Part shown: positions 62,799 to 64,000 of the stretch, piece after piece
Numbering within the stretch: position 1 is the stretch's first letter
Layout of the letters: each line of letters begins with the position of its first letter
DNA from: Rhodobacter sp.
Lineage (GTDB): Bacteria; Pseudomonadota; Alphaproteobacteria; Rhodobacterales; Rhodobacteraceae
Direction of reading: 5' to 3'
Assembly (NCBI GenBank): GCA_016704435.1
Contig: JADJAB010000001.1
Location: 186,001-250,000 of the forward strand
DNA length: 64,000 nt
Notes under the pieces: generated by a model
What the model was told of the DNA's origin: nothing
Database searches by the model: none
Seen by the model: only the letters and a program-made list of their open reading frames with translations
Made by a program: the position numbers and the translations under genes

Positions 62799-64000
62799 CT
62801 ATTTGCCCCCGACCAGCCGGGCAAGCGCCACATGGTCGATCTTCGAGCGGTGTCTGCGGTCCAGCGGAATTGCCGCGACCTTGCGGATCGCGGCTATACC
62901 CATCTGGCGCGCCCGCTCCTCGCAATCGCCAGGCGCGGCATCGCCTTCGATCACCAGGATTGCCCGGCCCTCCCTGCCCAGCAACGCAGCCCGGCGCACG
63001 CCCGGCCAGCTTTCGGCAGCGAGTTCGACGGAAAAGGGGTACAGCGGCCCGGCGCTTCCCGTGGTGACCGCCGCGTGCCGACCCAGCAGCCACAACCGGC
63101 CCTGTCCGTCGATCCGGCCGGCATCGCCGGTTCGGTGCCAGACCCGCAGGCCGTCGGACCGCTTGATTCCCGCTTCCATCGCGGGGTCAAGGTAGTGGGC
63201 GTTCACATGCGCACCGGCGACCCAGATTTCATCGTCGTCGATGCGGATCTCCGTTCCCGGCACGGGCAGGCCGGCAAGCAGGCCAGCGCCGCCTTCCATC
63301 GCGGCATGGTCCTGCGGCGTCACCGCGTCCCAGTCGAGATCGGCAATCGGCGCTGCCTCGGTAGAGCCGTTGACCGAGACGACACTCAGCCCCGCCCTTC
63401 TTGCGCGCAGTCCTTGCACAAGCTGCGGCTTGACCGGTCCGCCACCGGTGAACAGGCTGTGAAGCGCATCGGGAATCGCCCCCTCGGCCAGCGTCGCGCA
63501 CAGGCCGGGCGGCAACAGCGCGCGTGTCGCGCCCGACCGGGTGATCCAGGCCGAAAGCTGCTTTTGCGTCACGGTCTCGGGACGGGAAATCCTCCAGTCG
63601 GGAAGCGCGCTGCAGCGGCCATCGGCCAGATTGACCAGGGCGAAGACCGGAAAGGCGACAAGGTCGGTTTCCGGCCGGTCCGACGCCAGCAGCGACCGCA
63701 CCGCAGCATGCTGCGCCATCAGAAATCCGTGGCTGCGCGGGATGGCCTTTGGAGCGCCGGTGGAGCCCGAGGTGAAAGAGATCAGCGCACAGTCGTCCGG
63801 CGTCAGCGCAACAGGATCGACCGCCCCGCGGTCAGCCGCGTGGGGCGCAAGCCGCGGGCAGCGCCAAAGTGCGGGAAGGAACCGCACCAGCCGGTAGATG
63901 CCCGAGGCGAACACGAAGGCCGGGCGCGTGACGGCGACCGCGTGGCGCAGCCCCTTCAGCCCCATCGCCGGTTCGGGAAAGACCGCAACCGCCCCAAGCC
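62799..64000 (-). CDS. AMP-dependent synthetase/ligase (cut by the right edge)
   Basis: The C-terminal 400 or so residues of an ANL-family adenylating enzyme; the frame continues through position 64000, so the N-terminus is missing. Core motifs are SFTSGSTGAPKAIPRSHG (P-loop), NGSTEAAP, the RTGDAG segment and the C-terminal lysine region DRRHRSKIDHVAL. The pattern GAVAVFPEPAMGLKGLRHAV before it and the overall layout resemble OleC-like beta-lactone synthetases or fatty acyl-AMP ligases. The substrate is unknown. It is convergent with the DUF2478 gene. Confidence 0.82.
   Translation of the reverse strand, partial: LGAVAVFPEPAMGLKGLRHAVAVTRPAFVFASGIYRLVRFLPALWRCPRLAPHAADRGAVDPVALTPDDCALISFTSGSTGAPKAIPRSHGFLMAQHAAVRSLLASDRPETDLVAFPVFALVNLADGRCSALPDWRISRPETVTQKQLSAWITRSGATRALLPPGLCATLAEGAIPDALHSLFTGGGPVKPQLVQGLRARRAGLSVVSVNGSTEAAPIADLDWDAVTPQDHAAMEGGAGLLAGLPVPGTEIRIDDDEIWVAGAHVNAHYLDPAMEAGIKRSDGLRVWHRTGDAGRIDGQGRLWLLGRHAAVTTGSAGPLYPFSVELAAESWPGVRRAALLGREGRAILVIEGDAAPGDCEERARQMGIAAIRKVAAIPLDRRHRSKIDHVALARLVGGK

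Overview
The window looks like chromosome of a high-GC alphaproteobacterium, most likely Rhodobacteraceae/Rhodobacterales. This rests on the gpsA-tsaD / hemD-mitofilin-hemY neighbourhood, the phoR-pstSCAB-phoU-phoB order, TorA/DorA-type anaerobic respiration and a large set of sugar and nucleoside ABC importers. No phage, insertion sequence, integrase, rRNA or CRISPR array was seen.

Layout. 1-5.5 kb: housekeeping genes (gpsA, tsaD, hemD, a mitofilin-like protein, hemY), then tRNA-Thr(CGT). 5.7-6.1 kb: no gene recognised. 6.1-13.8 kb: a DUF302 protein and the phosphate regulon on the minus strand, with a Pho box in front of pstS. 13.9-14.2 kb: a small repeat-containing hypothetical protein. 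14.4-33.0 kb: an inositol locus. Cluster 1 on the plus strand is lacI1, an isomerase, an ABC importer, iolG, a kinase-aldolase fusion iolC, iolD, iolE and iolB. Cluster 2 is iolJ-iolB2-iolC2 on the minus strand, diverging from two Gfo/Idh dehydrogenases and an IolE-like isomerase, with its own lacI2. 33.1-38.3 kb: a minus-strand operon with an FAD oxidase, a GntR regulator, a VOC protein and a NitT/TauT-type importer. 38.4-48.1 kb: a HutC-type regulator followed by a BMP-family nucleoside-type importer, a nicotinamidase-like hydrolase, a PfkB kinase, a nucleoside phosphorylase, a SIS protein and an aldehyde dehydrogenase. 48.1-54.3 kb: a damaged block (amidinotransferase/DDAH-like remnant, M20 amidohydrolase remnant, LysR, PotA/PotD/PotB-like importer). 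54.3-61.5 kb: torT, torS, torR and torA, where TorA carries a C-terminal cytochrome c domain. 61.6-62.8 kb: a shortened MoeA and a DUF2478 protein. The right end is an AMP-dependent synthetase cut by the window edge.

How the genes work together. Cluster 1 can take inositol from import to the aldolase step by itself, because its IolC is fused to a DUF2090 aldolase-like domain. Cluster 2 supplies a second kinase, aldolase, isomerase, dehydratase and dehydrogenases, but has no iolD; no iolA is visible anywhere. Two pairs of matching palindromes are candidate operators for the two LacI proteins. The tor genes form a TMAO-sensing and respiration unit with decameric repeats between torR and torA. 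No NapC/TorC quinol dehydrogenase and no TorD chaperone lies nearby, so the heme domain fused to TorA stands out.

Caution on sequence quality. Single-base indels, often in homopolymers, break pstB, pstA, pstC, the NitT permease, gntR, the FAD oxidase, hutC, the aldehyde dehydrogenase, lysR and potD. They fall in patches (8.6-11.4, 33.5-38.7 and 47.9-54.2 kb), while the long stretches between are clean. A 202-base stretch of almost pure G/C sits inside the M20 gene. Much of this may be sequencing or assembly error, although nonsense codons and internal deletions in 48-54 kb could also be true gene decay.
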